A stretch of 64,000 bases of DNA from Dichetophora obliterata. Its lineage: Eukaryota; Arthropoda; Insecta; Diptera; Sciomyzidae. The DNA is taken from the NCBI GenBank assembly GCA_963920525.1, contig OY986435.1, positions 274,308,348 through 274,372,347 on the forward strand, given 5' to 3'. The notes below the pieces were generated by a model, which made no database searches, had not been told where the DNA came from, and saw only the letters and a program-made list of their open reading frames with translations. This document shows positions 12,867 to 23,412 of this stretch, piece by piece; positions within the stretch are counted from its first letter, which is position 1; each line of letters opens with the position of its first letter. Made by a program: the position numbers and the translations under genes.

Positions 12867-13090
12867 TTGGAAGACGATTGGAAGAGAAGTTGATTTGGCG
12901 AAGCACTTGCGATTCACCGAAGGGTTCTTTGGAAGATGGGTTGTTTTTCAATCGCCCAAGCTATGAGTGCGCGATTCAAGGCTATCGTTGGAAGATGAAT
13001 CGCTTTGCTATCGTCCAAATGATGAATGTGCGATTCAAGAAACATTTTCAAAATCTTCCTTCGCTCATTCCGCCGATCGTTGGAAGAGGG
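12867..13090. repeat. Short tandem repeat (59-62 bp) rich in GCGATTC
   Basis: Units begin with TTGGAAGA at 12,867, 12,929 and 12,988, with a last partial one at 13,080. Each of the three full units carries GCGATTCA near its end. The word GCGATTCG and its complement continue, without regular spacing, to about 13,370. A 76-residue frame crosses the units but is simply the repeat translated. Confidence 0.7.
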
Positions 13091-13938
13091 CTTAAATTAA
13101 AATTTTAAAGATCGATTGTTGGAAAATAAAGCAGACTATTCCTTATACTTCTCTGGTAGATTTGTTTTTACTCGACTGACAAAGAATGTCCCCTATAAAA
13201 CAACTTGTAACGTTCAACAAAGACGCTTTGAATCTGAGGAACTGAGACGCTGAGGAACGTTAAAAGCGATTCGTGTGTCACTTTTTTCGGCGAATCGCTT
13301 AAGACTCCTTTTGCCGATTCGTGTGTGACTCTTCCCGCGAATTGCTAAGGACATATCATGGCGATTCGTTGAGACTCGTTGAAAATTTAAAACGTATGTA
13401 TGTTTTTATTCTCAGTGTAAATAATATAACAAAATATTCCAAAATGAATTTTTTTGTTTGTTTTAAATGTATCTTCTTCTCGAAAGGTTGGCATAAAATA
13501 AGCAGTTCTTTTCAGCCGGTGTCAAGATATTTTGGTCCTAGTTTATCGAAAACAAAAAAAATCAAAGTGCATTTAAATAAGGGTACTTGTAGCTACAACC
13601 TTAACTAGAATTATTATGTTTCGCCCAATAGGAAAAATTTAGCGTGACTTTTTTAAAAATGCTGTCATTTTTAACGCTTTTGATCACCGTAGCGGGAAAA
13701 AATTGTAACCAAACCTTATTAGTAGTTAAGGCCCATTTCCAATAACGCGTGAGATGGGTTTCGTAAATTGACGCAAATATTCAATTCATGCATTCATGCT
13801 TGCACGCAGCGTAAAATATTCGAAAAGTTGAGTATTTCATGCGCGTGAAGCTTTGACAGCGAAACAGCTGTTCAGTTTTACAAAGGAAAAATTGAAAAAG
13901 GTTAGTAGAATTTGAGAAAAACTAAAAAATTTATTACA

Positions 13939-14137
13939 GGCATTTAAGACGTGCTCCACACTCACGACACATCTGCAGCGACATGGCGGAGTGCCTGACT
14001 ATATGGGCGAGGAGTTCAAAACTGCATTTTAGAACAGTCGGTGGTGCAAATGGTCACTGGCATTTAAGACGTGCTCCACACTCGCAACATATCTGCAGCT
14101 GCATGCCGGAGTGCCTGACTATATGGGCGAGTTCCAA
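13939..14137. repeat. Tandem repeat, period 120 bp, about 1.7 copies
   Basis: GGCATTTAAGACGTGCTCCA occurs at 13,939 and 14,059. Both are followed by ATCTGCAGC and CGGAGTGCCTGACTATATGG. It lies inside the Harbinger-like element. Confidence 0.85.
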
Positions 14138-14321
14138 AATGTATTTTACAAAGCATCAGTGTGTTTTATTTTGAATTGGTTCAAAGATTATCAGCCAAAA
14201 CTGCGCAATTATTCTATTTTTAAGAACATCAACAGAGCTGCGCAGTTTTTATATTAAAACTTAGTACCAATTCAAAATAAAACACACTGATGCTTTGTAA
14301 AAATGCATTTTTGAACTCGCC
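14127..14321. repeat. Palindrome inside the MITE, plus a third partial copy
   Basis: The arm at 14,127-14,180 (GCGAGTTCCAAAATG, then AAGCATCAGTGTGTTTTATT) is mirrored at 14,266-14,321. The same core appears once more in direct orientation at 14,382-14,413. Confidence 0.75.
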
Positions 14322-15168
14322 GTATCTGTCCATACTTCAGCAAAACCTTTTACGGGACCAATAATATGCAGTCAGACAAATTATAAAGCATCAGTGTGTT
14401 TTATTTTGAATAAACTTGTAAAACGTTTACACATTAAAATTATGCTTCGCTAAGCAGAAGATCGGCAATCATATGTTCACGCACACGCTCCACTGGAAAT
14501 TGATTTTTTTTCGCAGCTTCCGCAGCGTTGAACGCAACGCATCTCACGCGTCATTGGAAATGGGCCTTTAAGTTTATCGTAATCTTATTAATATGCACTT
14601 TGATTTTTTTTGTTTCCGATAAATAACCAAAATATCTTGACACCGAGGAGAAGATGAGTTTAAGAACAAACAAAAAATGCACTATGAAAATTCTTTTTAT
14701 ATTATATATTTAAAAAAAAATTTAAAATCTCTATGTTTTGTAGTCTTAACACAATATATATCAGCGCTTCTTGAATTCTTTGAAAAATTTTTTTACTCCA
14801 TAGCTTCTGAACCCTTTCAAAATACACTTTCATTTCATATCCTTTGCAAAGGTAACAGAACGTAAAAAAAATTAAAATAATGTAAATGAAAAAATATGAT
14901 AGCACCTGTTGTTGGCATGGTATTAAACTTTGAAATAGGTTGGCAGATTGGCAAACCTGCACTGAAACGTCAAACAGCAAGTGATTGCTCGGTCCAGCAA
15001 ATTAATAATATTTCGTTTGTTTGCATAAAAATATAAAGTTAAATCCTATTGCAAAGCAGTAATTAACAAACTAAAATTGTGTTGTAACTGAATTATTTAG
15101 TCTGATAATTGATTAAAAAGTTTTTATCAACGACAAAACAAGTGTAGTACATAACCCTACTTTTGTTT

Positions 15169-16111
15169 ATGGCTACACAAAAACGAAGTTTTCAACAGAT
15201 TTCACCGGATATCTCTGACGAGAATACTCCAAAAATACTTTCAATAAACAATACAATGTCTGCAATCAGCTCTGCTTCTGCTCCTGTCGGTGCTGGTTCT
15301 TCTGCCGTCGTTGCTGGTACTTCTGCTGCTATGACCACCGCTGATAATTCTACGCCCGCTGCTGCTTCTGTAATTGCAACATCACTGTAAATGTACTGGA
15401 CACAAAACTAGCAAGTGTCAAAAAAGATGTGTTTCAAAAGAGATTCATGATCTGCGATGTCAACAAAATCATCGCCTCTAGCAGGAATTGCATTCAATGA
15501 AAAGTCAGCTGGAACAAGTTGATAAGGCAAGCAGACGTAATAACATCGTTGCTAGTGGTCTTAAAAGTAAATTTGTGCAACAGCCCTTTAAAGAATTTGA
15601 GGACATCTGTACTTCCAGCTTGAAAGTTGATGTCAATGCTGTTGAAGCCCGCAAAATTGCATCTGGGAAACCGTTCATCTTTTTGCTCAACTCAGCTAAA
15701 GAAGTAAACGACGTTCTGCAGGCCAGGAAAAATCTTTCTGGTTCAAATATTTACATCGATAAGGACTACATAATGGATGAACGTACCAAGAGGTATTTTT
15801 TGAGACAAGTTGGCGACAAGGTAAAGAGCGCTGACAAGGCAATGAAAGTCCGCTATGGTGATAGTCGTGTTTTTATTGAAGACAAACCGTTTTCCTGCGC
15901 CGATGAAAAAATTATTGCTGCGAACAAAACTGATGCTGAATTTCTGCGAAAGCTGGCGTCTAAGGTTAACTTCTCGTGTAATATTCAAGTTAAAGTTGAT
16001 CATCACACAACACCGTTCCTGCTGATGTCATCGCCACTGCATCAAGTTCCAATTAGCAACCAGAAGATGCTAAAAATGAAAATTGAAGTAGTGAGTTTGT
16101 CGACGAATTAA
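15169..16111 (+). pseudogene. Non-LTR ORF1-like (L1-ORF1/RRM type) reading frame, one frameshift
   Basis: The first ATG gives 74 residues (stop 15,388-15,390): a basic start (MATQKRSFQQ) and a Ser/Ala/Thr-rich linker. A shifted frame then resumes at about 15,488 for about 207 residues. That frame opens with a short coiled-coil-like stretch and EQVDKASRRNNIVASGL, the hallmark preceding the RRM-like fold of L1-type ORF1 proteins. It continues with KPFIFLLNSAKEVNDVL and NIYIDKDYIMDERTKRYFLR, matching the usual 'ILVKL...IYINEDLT..R..LR' pattern. Such proteins bind element RNA in the cytoplasm. The usual ORF2 is not next to it; a gypsy gag begins within its 3' end (about 16,085). Homology to the ORF1 class is clear, but the element clade is not. 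Confidence 0.75.
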
Positions 16112-18015
16112 TACGCGATATTTTAATTTTATATGCTCCTGACGAATCGGTACGTACAGCTGCATTGCACAAAGAGGATCCTTCTCTTCAAGAAGTGCTA
16201 CAAATCGGGGAAACTTTCGAATCAACACGGAAAACTCTTAATAGCATCAAAGATTCGTCACCCCGTGAAGCAGACATATTCGTAATAAAACAACAACAAA
16301 ATCGCAAGAATTCAAAGCATATTTAACATCAAACCAAGTTTCAGCAAGAACATCAGCGTCAGTAGAATTTTCTGCAACAGCATCTACAATTGCCATCATG
16401 CAGTGGATGTTTTAAGGATCACGAAAAGAGGTTTGTATGTATTGTAAGTCCATTCCAAATCATAATAAATTTAATAGTAATCAAATTAAAAATTTAAAAT
16501 AGAATGATATTATTACAAACTGTAATATTCTTGACAGCACTATTAAACGATCAGGCAACAAGATGTTTACAGATGTGTGCATAAACGACAAGCCATTACA
16601 ATTTTAGTTTGACACGGGAGCAGTTCGCTCCATAATTGGTTTAACCAGTTACAATGAGTTAAACAAGCTAGAATTACACTCCACAACAGTTAAACAGTTT
16701 GGATATGGTAATTCTGAAGTACCTATTATGGGTGCAATGCACGCAGAAGTCAAACTAGGACAGGAAACTAAAATCCTTGAGGTTACTATCGCAAATTCAG
16801 AACGGTGTGACAATATTTTCCGCTTAAATTGGTATGACGAATTTAAGTGTGTCCAAGAACGCTTCTTAGAGTAGAAGAAAATATGAAGTTAAAGTTGCTG
16901 TGTGATGAATTCCAGCAGACTTTTACTGAGAAATTAGGTCGGTGCAACAAAATGCAAGCACATATGTATATATTTGAAAAAAGATGCAAGACCAAAATTT
17001 TTCAAGCCTAGACCTATTCCGTATGCGCTTCACAAATCTTTTAGGAACAAAGCTAATCGCTTAACTGGTTTAGGTATATGGAAACCCGCTTAATTCAGCC
17101 AATGGGCTTCACCGCTAGTAATCGTCCCAAAAACCCACAACAAAAATAGAGTTTGCGGGGATTTTAAAGTTACAATGAATCCTCAGATGGATATAGAGCA
17201 ATATCCAATATCAAGAATTCGGGATTTATTTCATAAGCTGAAGAATGGTAAACTATTTTCAAAGATTGATTTATCGGACGGTTACTTGTAAATTGAGATG
17301 AATGAAGAATCCAAAGCCCTACTTGTTGTTAACACGTCTTTGAGATTGTACCAGTATCAATGTTTACCCTTTGGTGTCACAAGCTCTCCCGCCATTTTTC
17401 AACGCTTTATTGAGCAAACAATCAGTGACATTCCTGGTTATATTAACTACTTAGACAACGTTATCTGTACTAGACAAAATGATGAAGAGCATTTCCTTAA
17501 CCTTCGCCTACTTTTCCAAAGATTACAAGCAAGTAGCCTACGATGCAACTTATCCAAATGCAAATTTATGCAGCCAAAAGTAGAATATCTGGGTCATATT
17601 ATCTGTGGAACAGGTATTCAGCAATCCGAGTCAGGCACAGAAGCTATTAAAAATTTACTGCGTCCCACTAATTTAGCCGAACTTAAGTCTTTTATGGGCA
17701 AAGTCAATTATGATTGCATATTCATTCGCAATTCCTCGGAAATCAGTGGTCCGTCAAATTTTCTGCGAAAAAAATGAAAAATGTCGTTGGGGAGAAAAAC
17801 AAGAATAAGCTTTCCAGGAGCTTAAACGCCAAATAATATAGATGATCAAACTTGTTCACTTTGATGAAAGATTGCCTATAATATTAGCCACTGATGCATC
17901 TTCGTACGGCATTGGCGTAGTGATTTCACATATATATCCAGATGGTTCTGAACGTCCAACAGTTCACGCGTCTAAAAAACTTAATGACCAACAAAAGAAA
18001 TAGCCAGAACGAAAA
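16085..18015 (+). pseudogene. Decayed Ty3/gypsy gag-pol
   Basis: Fragments in several frames follow in canonical order. A gag-like block runs from FVDELIRDILILYAPDESVR to LQIGETFEST (16,100-16,230). A zinc-knuckle remnant CSGCFKDH lies near 16,400. An aspartic-protease motif FDTGA lies at about 16,608, directly after an in-frame TAG. Reverse transcriptase covers about 16,980-17,777, with PIPYAL, PLVIVPK, FSKIDLSDGY, LPFGVTSSPAIFQR and KCKFMQPKVEYLGH. RNase H covers about 17,850-17,990, with [17 protein letters not shown] and DGSERP. The RT frame has a TAA at 17,289-17,291, and its active site reads YLDN where YxDD is expected, so it is dead. Integrase, 3' LTR and a clear 5' LTR were not found. 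The family resembles K02A2.6-type gypsy polyproteins. Confidence 0.85.
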
Positions 18016-18139
18016 AGAGCCAGAAAACTAGCCAGATCGAAAAAAAGGTTTATCTATAATATTTGGAACTCGAAAGTTCCATGATTATTTGTATGGCTGC
18101 AAATTCATTTTAGTTACAGACCAAAAGCCCCTTCAGGGG

Positions 18140-18428
18140 CCAGGTTCAAAGGCTGGTTGGTTGAGTTTAACAGAGATTTGAGCGGAATAGGTTTCAGCAG
18201 CCATTTTAATTTCAGTTTAGCAATATCAAGCTTTCGTTGTATTCCTGTACGCATATTATTTGCATTTCATAGGCGCATGCGGATCATGGCTTCAACAAGA
18301 CAATGGTCTGAAACAATATTTACCCCCTGAAATGGACGAACATTCGTAACTTTATAAGCGTGCCTTCCGTCGATCACAACATAATCAATTCGGTTTCGCA
18401 GTTTTGAGCCTTGTGGATGTGAAGCTTA
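18140..18428 (-). pseudogene. Non-LTR endonuclease fragment (RTE/'craniofacial development protein 2'-like)
   Basis: Read on the minus strand, 18,428 down to about 18,140 encodes LRNRIDYVVIDGRHAYKV, then NVRPFQGVNIVSDHCLVEA and a basic tail. This is the C-terminal part of an AP-type (exonuclease-endonuclease-phosphatase) domain: the SDH triad histidine and the preceding RNxIDYVxID motif are conserved. One in-frame stop (TGA, after MIRMRL) lies downstream, and no reverse transcriptase follows, because the gypsy fragment lies on that side in the opposite orientation. It is a short dead insertion. The exact clade is inferred from motif style only. Confidence 0.7.
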
Positions 18429-18612
18429 AAACTATTTCTACACGGTTAAAAATTTTGGACTGTTTTTTAATCCAAACTTTGGTTTAAAGGAATTTTTAAA
18501 AAAGTACTATTTTTTAATCCAAACATTAGTTAAATTTAAATGGGTCTCAAACCCACGTTCCTGAAAAGAACTTACATTCGTAATGATGCAAAATAAGCGA
18601 AACTATGTTAAC

Positions 18613-18696
18613 AACTGAGTTGGACTAGTGGATAAGGAATTGAGCCAGCACATCAGAGGACGTGTGTTCAAATCCCGAACTGGTCAGAATATTTTT
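18613..18696 (+). ncRNA. tRNA-like Pol III module M1
   Basis: Box A-like TGGACTAGTGGATAAG at 18,621-18,636, box B-like GTTCAAATCC at 18,666-18,675, and a TTTTT run ending at 18,696. The box start-to-start distance is 45 nt, normal for tRNA-type promoters. The arms do not fold into a clean cloverleaf, so this is a tRNA-derived promoter unit rather than a tRNA gene. Transcription is inferred. Confidence 0.55.
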
Positions 18697-18760
18697 AATT
18701 TTACTTTAATTTAGCTGGGTCTCGAACCCATCTTTCTGTTCGCTTAAGATGCAAAATAAC

Positions 18761-18846
18761 AAATGAGATGGACGAGTGGACAAGGTATTGGACCAGCACA
18801 ACAGAAGACGTGTGTTCAAATCATGAACTGGTCAGAAAAGTTTTTT
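18761..18846 (+). ncRNA. tRNA-like Pol III module M2
   Basis: Diverged tandem duplicate of M1: box A-like TGGACGAGTGGACAAG (18,769-18,784), box B-like GTTCAAATCA (18,814-18,823), and TTTTTT at 18,841-18,846. The box spacing is again 45 nt. CCAGCACA and GAACTGGTCAGAA are shared with M1. Confidence 0.55.
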
Positions 18847-19020
18847 ATTTTAAGTTAATATTTATATTGCTTATTGTAAAATTTTTGCGGATTGAAAACT
18901 AATCTTTTTTGGATTGAAAATATTTAGACTTTTCCTTGGATTAAAAAGCTATCTTATTTGGTGTTGTCCTGTATGTAGTCCAAAAAAGTTGAAAATTTAG
19001 TCCAAGATTTTTAAGCGTGT

Positions 19021-20342
19021 ACTTCTCCTTAATCTAGTGCTGGAAGATATTTTTTCAGCTTTTCAAAATGTTTATTCCAACAGAAGATTTTCTTTAAATC
19101 ATAACAGAATTTCTTTAGAACTTAAAACAAAGAGCTGAAAGATTTTCGTTATAAACTTAAAAGAGCTATGATATCTTTTTACTGCTGGTGTCCGGATTTA
19201 GAAGGATTAAAAAAAATAAAGTAGAAATCAGTGCAGATGCTACACAATTTTATTATTTTAAAACGATTTTTATAAAATAATCCGTATTTGTAAGCCTTGC
19301 ATATTGTCTCTCATTATGTGGAACGTAATCTGTGTTTTAAGTGTTTCTTGTTGTCCTTTTTATGGACATGTTTATTGTTTTTGGTTTATTGGTTCAATTT
19401 TACGGTATGTGCATTCATTTTAAATGAAAAGTTCAGAGTATATCTACTGTCGTTACTAGATATATTTTCTCACATACACGCACCACCACCACACGCACAC
19501 AAACATCACTCTCTAACACACAGACACACGCGTGTTAACACTGAGTGCTGTTTGCTTCCTGTGATGGGTCGCTCACTCAAATCTTTGACACGCCGTGATA
19601 AGGATGCGTAGGTAATACGTATTTCCTTCCTTTCTTTCATTTTTTATCACTCCCTAGGGAAATAAACTGAAAACGCTAATAAAACATGGAGTCATTTTTT
19701 TCTACTTAGTTGTTTGTTGTGTCGGTGTTGTTGTTTTTGAATGTTTTTTTTTAATTTTTTTTTATTTTCTGGTTTTTGCACTCGTTCATGTTATTATTAT
19801 TTCTCGACATTGTTGTTGTTGTTGTTGTTGTACGTATTGTTAAGGTTGTCCACTGTAACAGTAATTGTGTGCGTTGCGGCAACTTCGGTAAGTACCGTTA
19901 CTGCAATAAGTATAAAAATGTTTTTGCTTTTTTTTTGTGTTGTTTTTGCTTTTGCTTTTGTGGTCCCACAAGTACCATCATGATGTTGCTAGCTTTTTAT
20001 TTTATATTTTATATCCACAGTGGTTTGGCAGTATGTGTGTGCAGCTATGTATGTGTTTGTGCGTGCGAGAGTTTTTCAGTGCGAGATGGGTTTATTTCGA
20101 ATGTTAACTCGAAATGCATGTAGTAGAGGGTTAATGGCTAATGGCATGTACGAAAAACAACAGTAATATCAGCAGCAGCAATAACAAAAGCAACAACACG
20201 GCAAACATCAATTGTCCACAAAGATGTGTAGGATGCGATGTTTCTAGGCTGCAAGGATCATAATATTTCTTTTGCTGTGATTGCGGTTCATAAACTTGAA
20301 TTGCAATTTTTTTCTACACACAGACATACAAACATCTGCCTC
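19021..20342. other. Low-complexity stretch without a recognised gene
   Basis: Contains CA-rich (19,480-19,530), TTG-rich (19,805-19,830) and CAGCAG/CAACAA tracts (20,155-20,200). Short frames here are translations of these simple repeats. The texture resembles fly introns or intergenic DNA, but no splice-linked exon was found. Confidence 0.45.
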
Positions 20343-20374
20343 TACTATACTATACTATACTATACTATACTTTG
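20343..20374. repeat. Pentanucleotide microsatellite (TATAC)n
   Basis: About six consecutive TATAC units in a 32-bp tract. Confidence 0.9.
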
Positions 20375-20829
20375 CTGCTCGTCCATTAAAACTCTTTGCT
20401 GTTTTGAGTCCACATAAACAATAGCGTCGTCAGAAGGATACTGAAACAGAATATTTTTTATGCCTTCTATTTAAGTGCGGAATGTTATGAATTTTTTAAA
20501 AACAGATTAAATTTCGTTTCATTGCTAATGAAATGGTGTCGTTCTGCGTTAATGACTCTTTTATGGCCATCAACGGCAGTCAAATATTTGTTTAGATCAG
20601 CTGCAAAATGACCACCTGAATTTATTATCTGAGCTCAAAGTACGTGTTTTGTGCCAAAGGATTTGAATCCAATTGAAAGAAAACAAAAAATAAACGAAAT
20701 TTTTCTAGATATTGATTATTTTTTAGTACGAAGCTTTGTTGCTAATGCAGCATTTAATCTTTTGTATGATACTGTGAAATGTGCAAATAAATGAAACTGA
20801 TCTACTCGCATACACAAAAGGCATACAAG

Positions 20830-21215
20830 CTAGAGATGGGCGCGTGCAAAATTTTTGAGGGAAGGGCACGCACGAGCACGACGACCATTTGCACGGGCAC
20901 GCCCGAACACGAAATTTATTTTTCGTACTTGCACGAAAACATACGAACACGCAAGACAAAACACAAAAACGAACGAACACGCACGAAAAGTAACGATTTA
21001 AAACTTTGCAAAGTAGCTATGAAAAAGTTACTCAAATTTTATATTTGTGTAATATTTTATAATATTGGAATGTGTTTTCATTATTTTTATTTGTTTTATT
21101 CAAATAACATATGAATTTTAATGAAATAAAAACATAATTGCTGAAATGAAAGTAGCAAAATTTAACTGCACGAACACGGAAAGGCACTCACGACTTTGCT
21201 TTTCTTACGCCGCAC
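20830..21215. repeat. GCACG/CACGAACACG-rich irregular repeat
   Basis: GCACG, its complement and CGAACACG recur many times, starting from AGAGATGGGCGCGTGC (20,832), through 20,860-20,990, and again at 21,168-21,210. The local GC content is well above the surroundings. A 107-residue frame crosses it but is a product of the repeat. The AGAGATGGGC start recalls hAT-type termini, but no matching second end was found. Confidence 0.5.
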
Positions 21216-22565
21216 AGTGTGCCTTTTTCAATTTTGCCGTGCCAAAACTCATATCTCAAAAAGTACCATAGCTAGAGACATCAAATTTTGCAAGTTGGTT
21301 TTTAATACCAAAATAATAACCGTTACCAAAAATGGTCGAGATCCAAATGGAGAAGTAATGATGGCATAAGTTTGGTTGTTAGAATTCTATAGCTATAAAA
21401 TGCAATTTCTGAGTCTATCAAAAATATGTTTTGTAGAATGGGTGGGATCATTGTACTGCCACCCCTACTTCTTAAGCTACCGGAATAGTAGTGTTTGCAT
21501 AAGTTTAGTCTTATGTATGGTATTATGATAAAATTTTGTTTCTCAGTTTATGTTATAGTTAAATAACTTTTGGCAAAATATGAGCCTTATAGGTCAACTA
21601 CCTCGCTTACCTCCGATACAAATGGAACAGTATTATTAGCATAAGTTTGGTATTACGTCTGTTTTACTTACTTAACTGTACGACTTTTGCATATTTCACT
21701 TAAATATTGATTGAATATAATTAAAATTGTGAGCTTTCTTTGTAAAATTTTTTTATGCTGAATCTGAGTCAGAATTTTCTTGAAGATTATTTCAGATTAT
21801 TTCGAGACATCTTATAGTCGTCGTGCAAAAAGTTACAAATAAATTTTTGACACTGAAATTTAATAAGTATTGCAAATCTAAAAAAAATATTTAGACATTA
21901 TTTTTACTTAAAAAATGAACTTATCATTAATAAAAATATAATTTATATATAAACTAAACAATTTAAACAATTTTTTAAATTAAAAGTGCATTAATCAAAG
22001 TGCATTAATCAAAGTGTTGATAATGAGTGGTAAACAATCTTTAATACATTAATAATCAAAAACAAAAAATGATATATTTGATAAACATATCATTTTCCTT
22101 CTGAAATGATTGCATCCATTATCTTCTGTGAATAATTGACTATTTCTTAAATAATTATTTTAATTTGTTTAACTTGAGCTTCTTGCTGAACACAAACTGT
22201 CAATAGAAACAAAAAAGAATATAAAATTAAAAAACTGAAACCAGTACGTAAATATTAAACAAGCGCGCAAAACAAAAGAAATGATGAAAACCAACCGAGG
22301 CAACAATGATTCTTGCTGCCTATGTTCAAACTAATTCGTGCATTGTGTCGTTCTTCGCTTTAATGACAGACTATTGAGAACAATAAACATATAAAATATG
22401 TAACCAAAATAAAGAAAGGAAAAAAACTCTCCGAAGATTGCTCACTGCACTCATGACGCCCCTCGAGTGACTCGTCAACCACAGATAACCAGATAGGAAA
22501 CTTCGATTGTGCAGTCAAAAATCAGCTGATCTGAGATTGATTTTGTAATTTGTGAAACTCACGTA
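21216..22565. other. Stretch without a recognised gene
   Basis: AT-rich DNA with no convincing frame. CATATCTCAAAAAGTACCATA near 21,250 resembles dispersed-repeat vocabulary, but no second copy lies in the window. Confidence 0.4.
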
Positions 22566-22590
22566 TTAGGTCTGTTTCCGTACAAACTTG
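22566..22590 (+). other. Possible Harbinger-type left end upstream of the Myb gene
   Basis: TTA followed by GGTCTGTTTCCGTACAAACT resembles the TTA + AGGCCCATTTCC start of the element at 13,729. No matching right end was found downstream, so this is a weak call. Confidence 0.3.
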
Positions 22591-22809
22591 AAGAAAAAAT
22601 CAAGTAAAGTTCAAGCTGTGAGAGTAATTTTATTATCTGTCAAAATGCGACAATTTATTAAAAAGTACAGAAACGACTTCTAGCGAGATTCAAGCACAAC
22701 AGCTACTTTGTTGACATTTAAAAATTTTTTTTATATCAGATATGCAAACAGAATTTGAAGTTGCAAACATTTTCAAAATATTCAATTAATAAAATTTAAT
22801 AAAATAGAC

Positions 22810-23412
22810 ATGGAAAACTCAAAAAAATTACAGGTGAATTGTTCTCCTGGAACATTACGACAAATAAGCGATGGTGAGGTAATAAATTATAAGCACTAGC
22901 ATACATATATAGAACATTAAATTCTAACAAAATGCTTTTTAGATCCGCAGTACGCAAAAAAATGGTACGCAAACACTTTCTGCAGGAGGTAGATGAAGAT
23001 TTCGATGAAATAGTTTTCGCACCAATCGTCGATAATTCGGAAGCACCAGTAGAACTTCATGATGACATAAGCAATAAAATTTCCACAGGAAGCATTTGGA
23101 CTGATGCTGCAGCGAAATTGTTGCTTTCAAATTTTAAAGATCTTTCTGGGAAAGTTGGAAAATCCAGCAACCTCAAAAACAAAACCAGGCTTTGGCAAGC
23201 AGTTGCTGAAAATATAGCGAAGGAGGGGTACACATTCTCGCCATCTCAGGTATTCTATTATATGTTCTTTCTTAATTCTCGCAAAACGAAATAATTTTAC
23301 TTTTTAATTTGAACTATACTTCAACCTATAGGTGGAAAGCAAATTTCGCGGGCTGGAAAAGCAATACAAAAAAATCAAGCTTTATAATAGTCAACAAATA
23401 TATTTAAAATAA
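22810..23412 (+). CDS. Myb/SANT-like DNA-binding protein, three exons, about 147 aa
   Basis: Exons 22,810-22,873, 22,951-23,249 and 23,332-23,412 join in frame (444 nt including stop). The introns are 77 bp (GTGAGG...CCGCAG) and 82 bp (GTATTC...CTATAG). The middle exon starts with an acidic linker (VDEDFDEI). It then gives WTDAAAKLLLSNFKDL, KNKTRLWQAVAENIAKEG and YTFSPSQ, and exon 3 adds VESKFRGLEKQYKKIK. This is the full trihelix pattern of Myb/SANT-like domains (W...A...LL...Y, LW..IA, GY.FS..Q...K...L...YK). The intron falls exactly inside the domain, which supports the splicing model. Such domains bind DNA in the nucleus and occur in host regulators and in the accessory Myb ORF of PIF/Harbinger elements. 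The protein ends soon after the domain, so it may be truncated. The product is recognised; the function is not. Confidence 0.7.

Larger units (their letters stand above)
13729..14567. mobile_element. PIF/Harbinger-like non-autonomous element
   Basis: Termini are AGGCCCATTTCCAATAACGC and, read inward from the right, AGGCCCATTTCCAATGACGC. TTA flanks both ends (13,726-13,728 and 14,568-14,570). The 3-bp TWA-type duplication and GGCC-rich ends fit PIF/Harbinger. The interior is a patchwork of a 120-bp tandem repeat and a palindrome, with no transposase. Confidence 0.8.
13390..14760. repeat. Third foldback structure, surrounding a MITE
   Basis: The left arm (about 13,400-13,590), with GGTGTCAAGATATTTTGGT and ACAAAAAAAATCAAAGTGCA, is mirrored at about 14,580-14,760. 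The inner edge of the right arm abuts the MITE at 13,729-14,567, which therefore sits in or beside the loop. Weaker outer matches include TTTTTTGTTTGTT and ATCTTCTTCTC. Confidence 0.65.
18440..19020. mobile_element. TIR element carrying two tRNA-like modules
   Basis: The left end is ACACGGTTAAAAATTTTGGA, and the right end read inward is ACACGCTTAAAAATCTTGGA. The arms repeat AATCCAAA on the left and its complement TTGGATT/GGATTGAAA on the right, so they can fold back. The centre (about 18,535-18,850) is two tandem ~170-bp units. Each starts with a GGGTCTCRAACCCA hairpin and contains one tRNA-like module. No convincing target duplication and no protein. Boundaries are set by the TIRs. Confidence 0.75.

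Noticed and set aside
12878..13108. 76-residue frame with a Met start
   Set aside because: It is the translation of a 59-62 bp tandem repeat; no protein-level conservation is visible.
18613..18696. Genuine tRNA gene
   Set aside because: Box A and B spacing is right, but acceptor and anticodon stems do not pair well; it is called tRNA-like only.
19741..20123. Two overlapping Cys/Val-rich frames of 80 and 115 residues
   Set aside because: They come from TTG/TTT simple repeats and differ only in reading phase; no exon structure.
20791..21114. 107-residue basic frame
   Set aside because: Produced by the GCACG/CACGAA repeat; the opposite strand gives a similar artefact.
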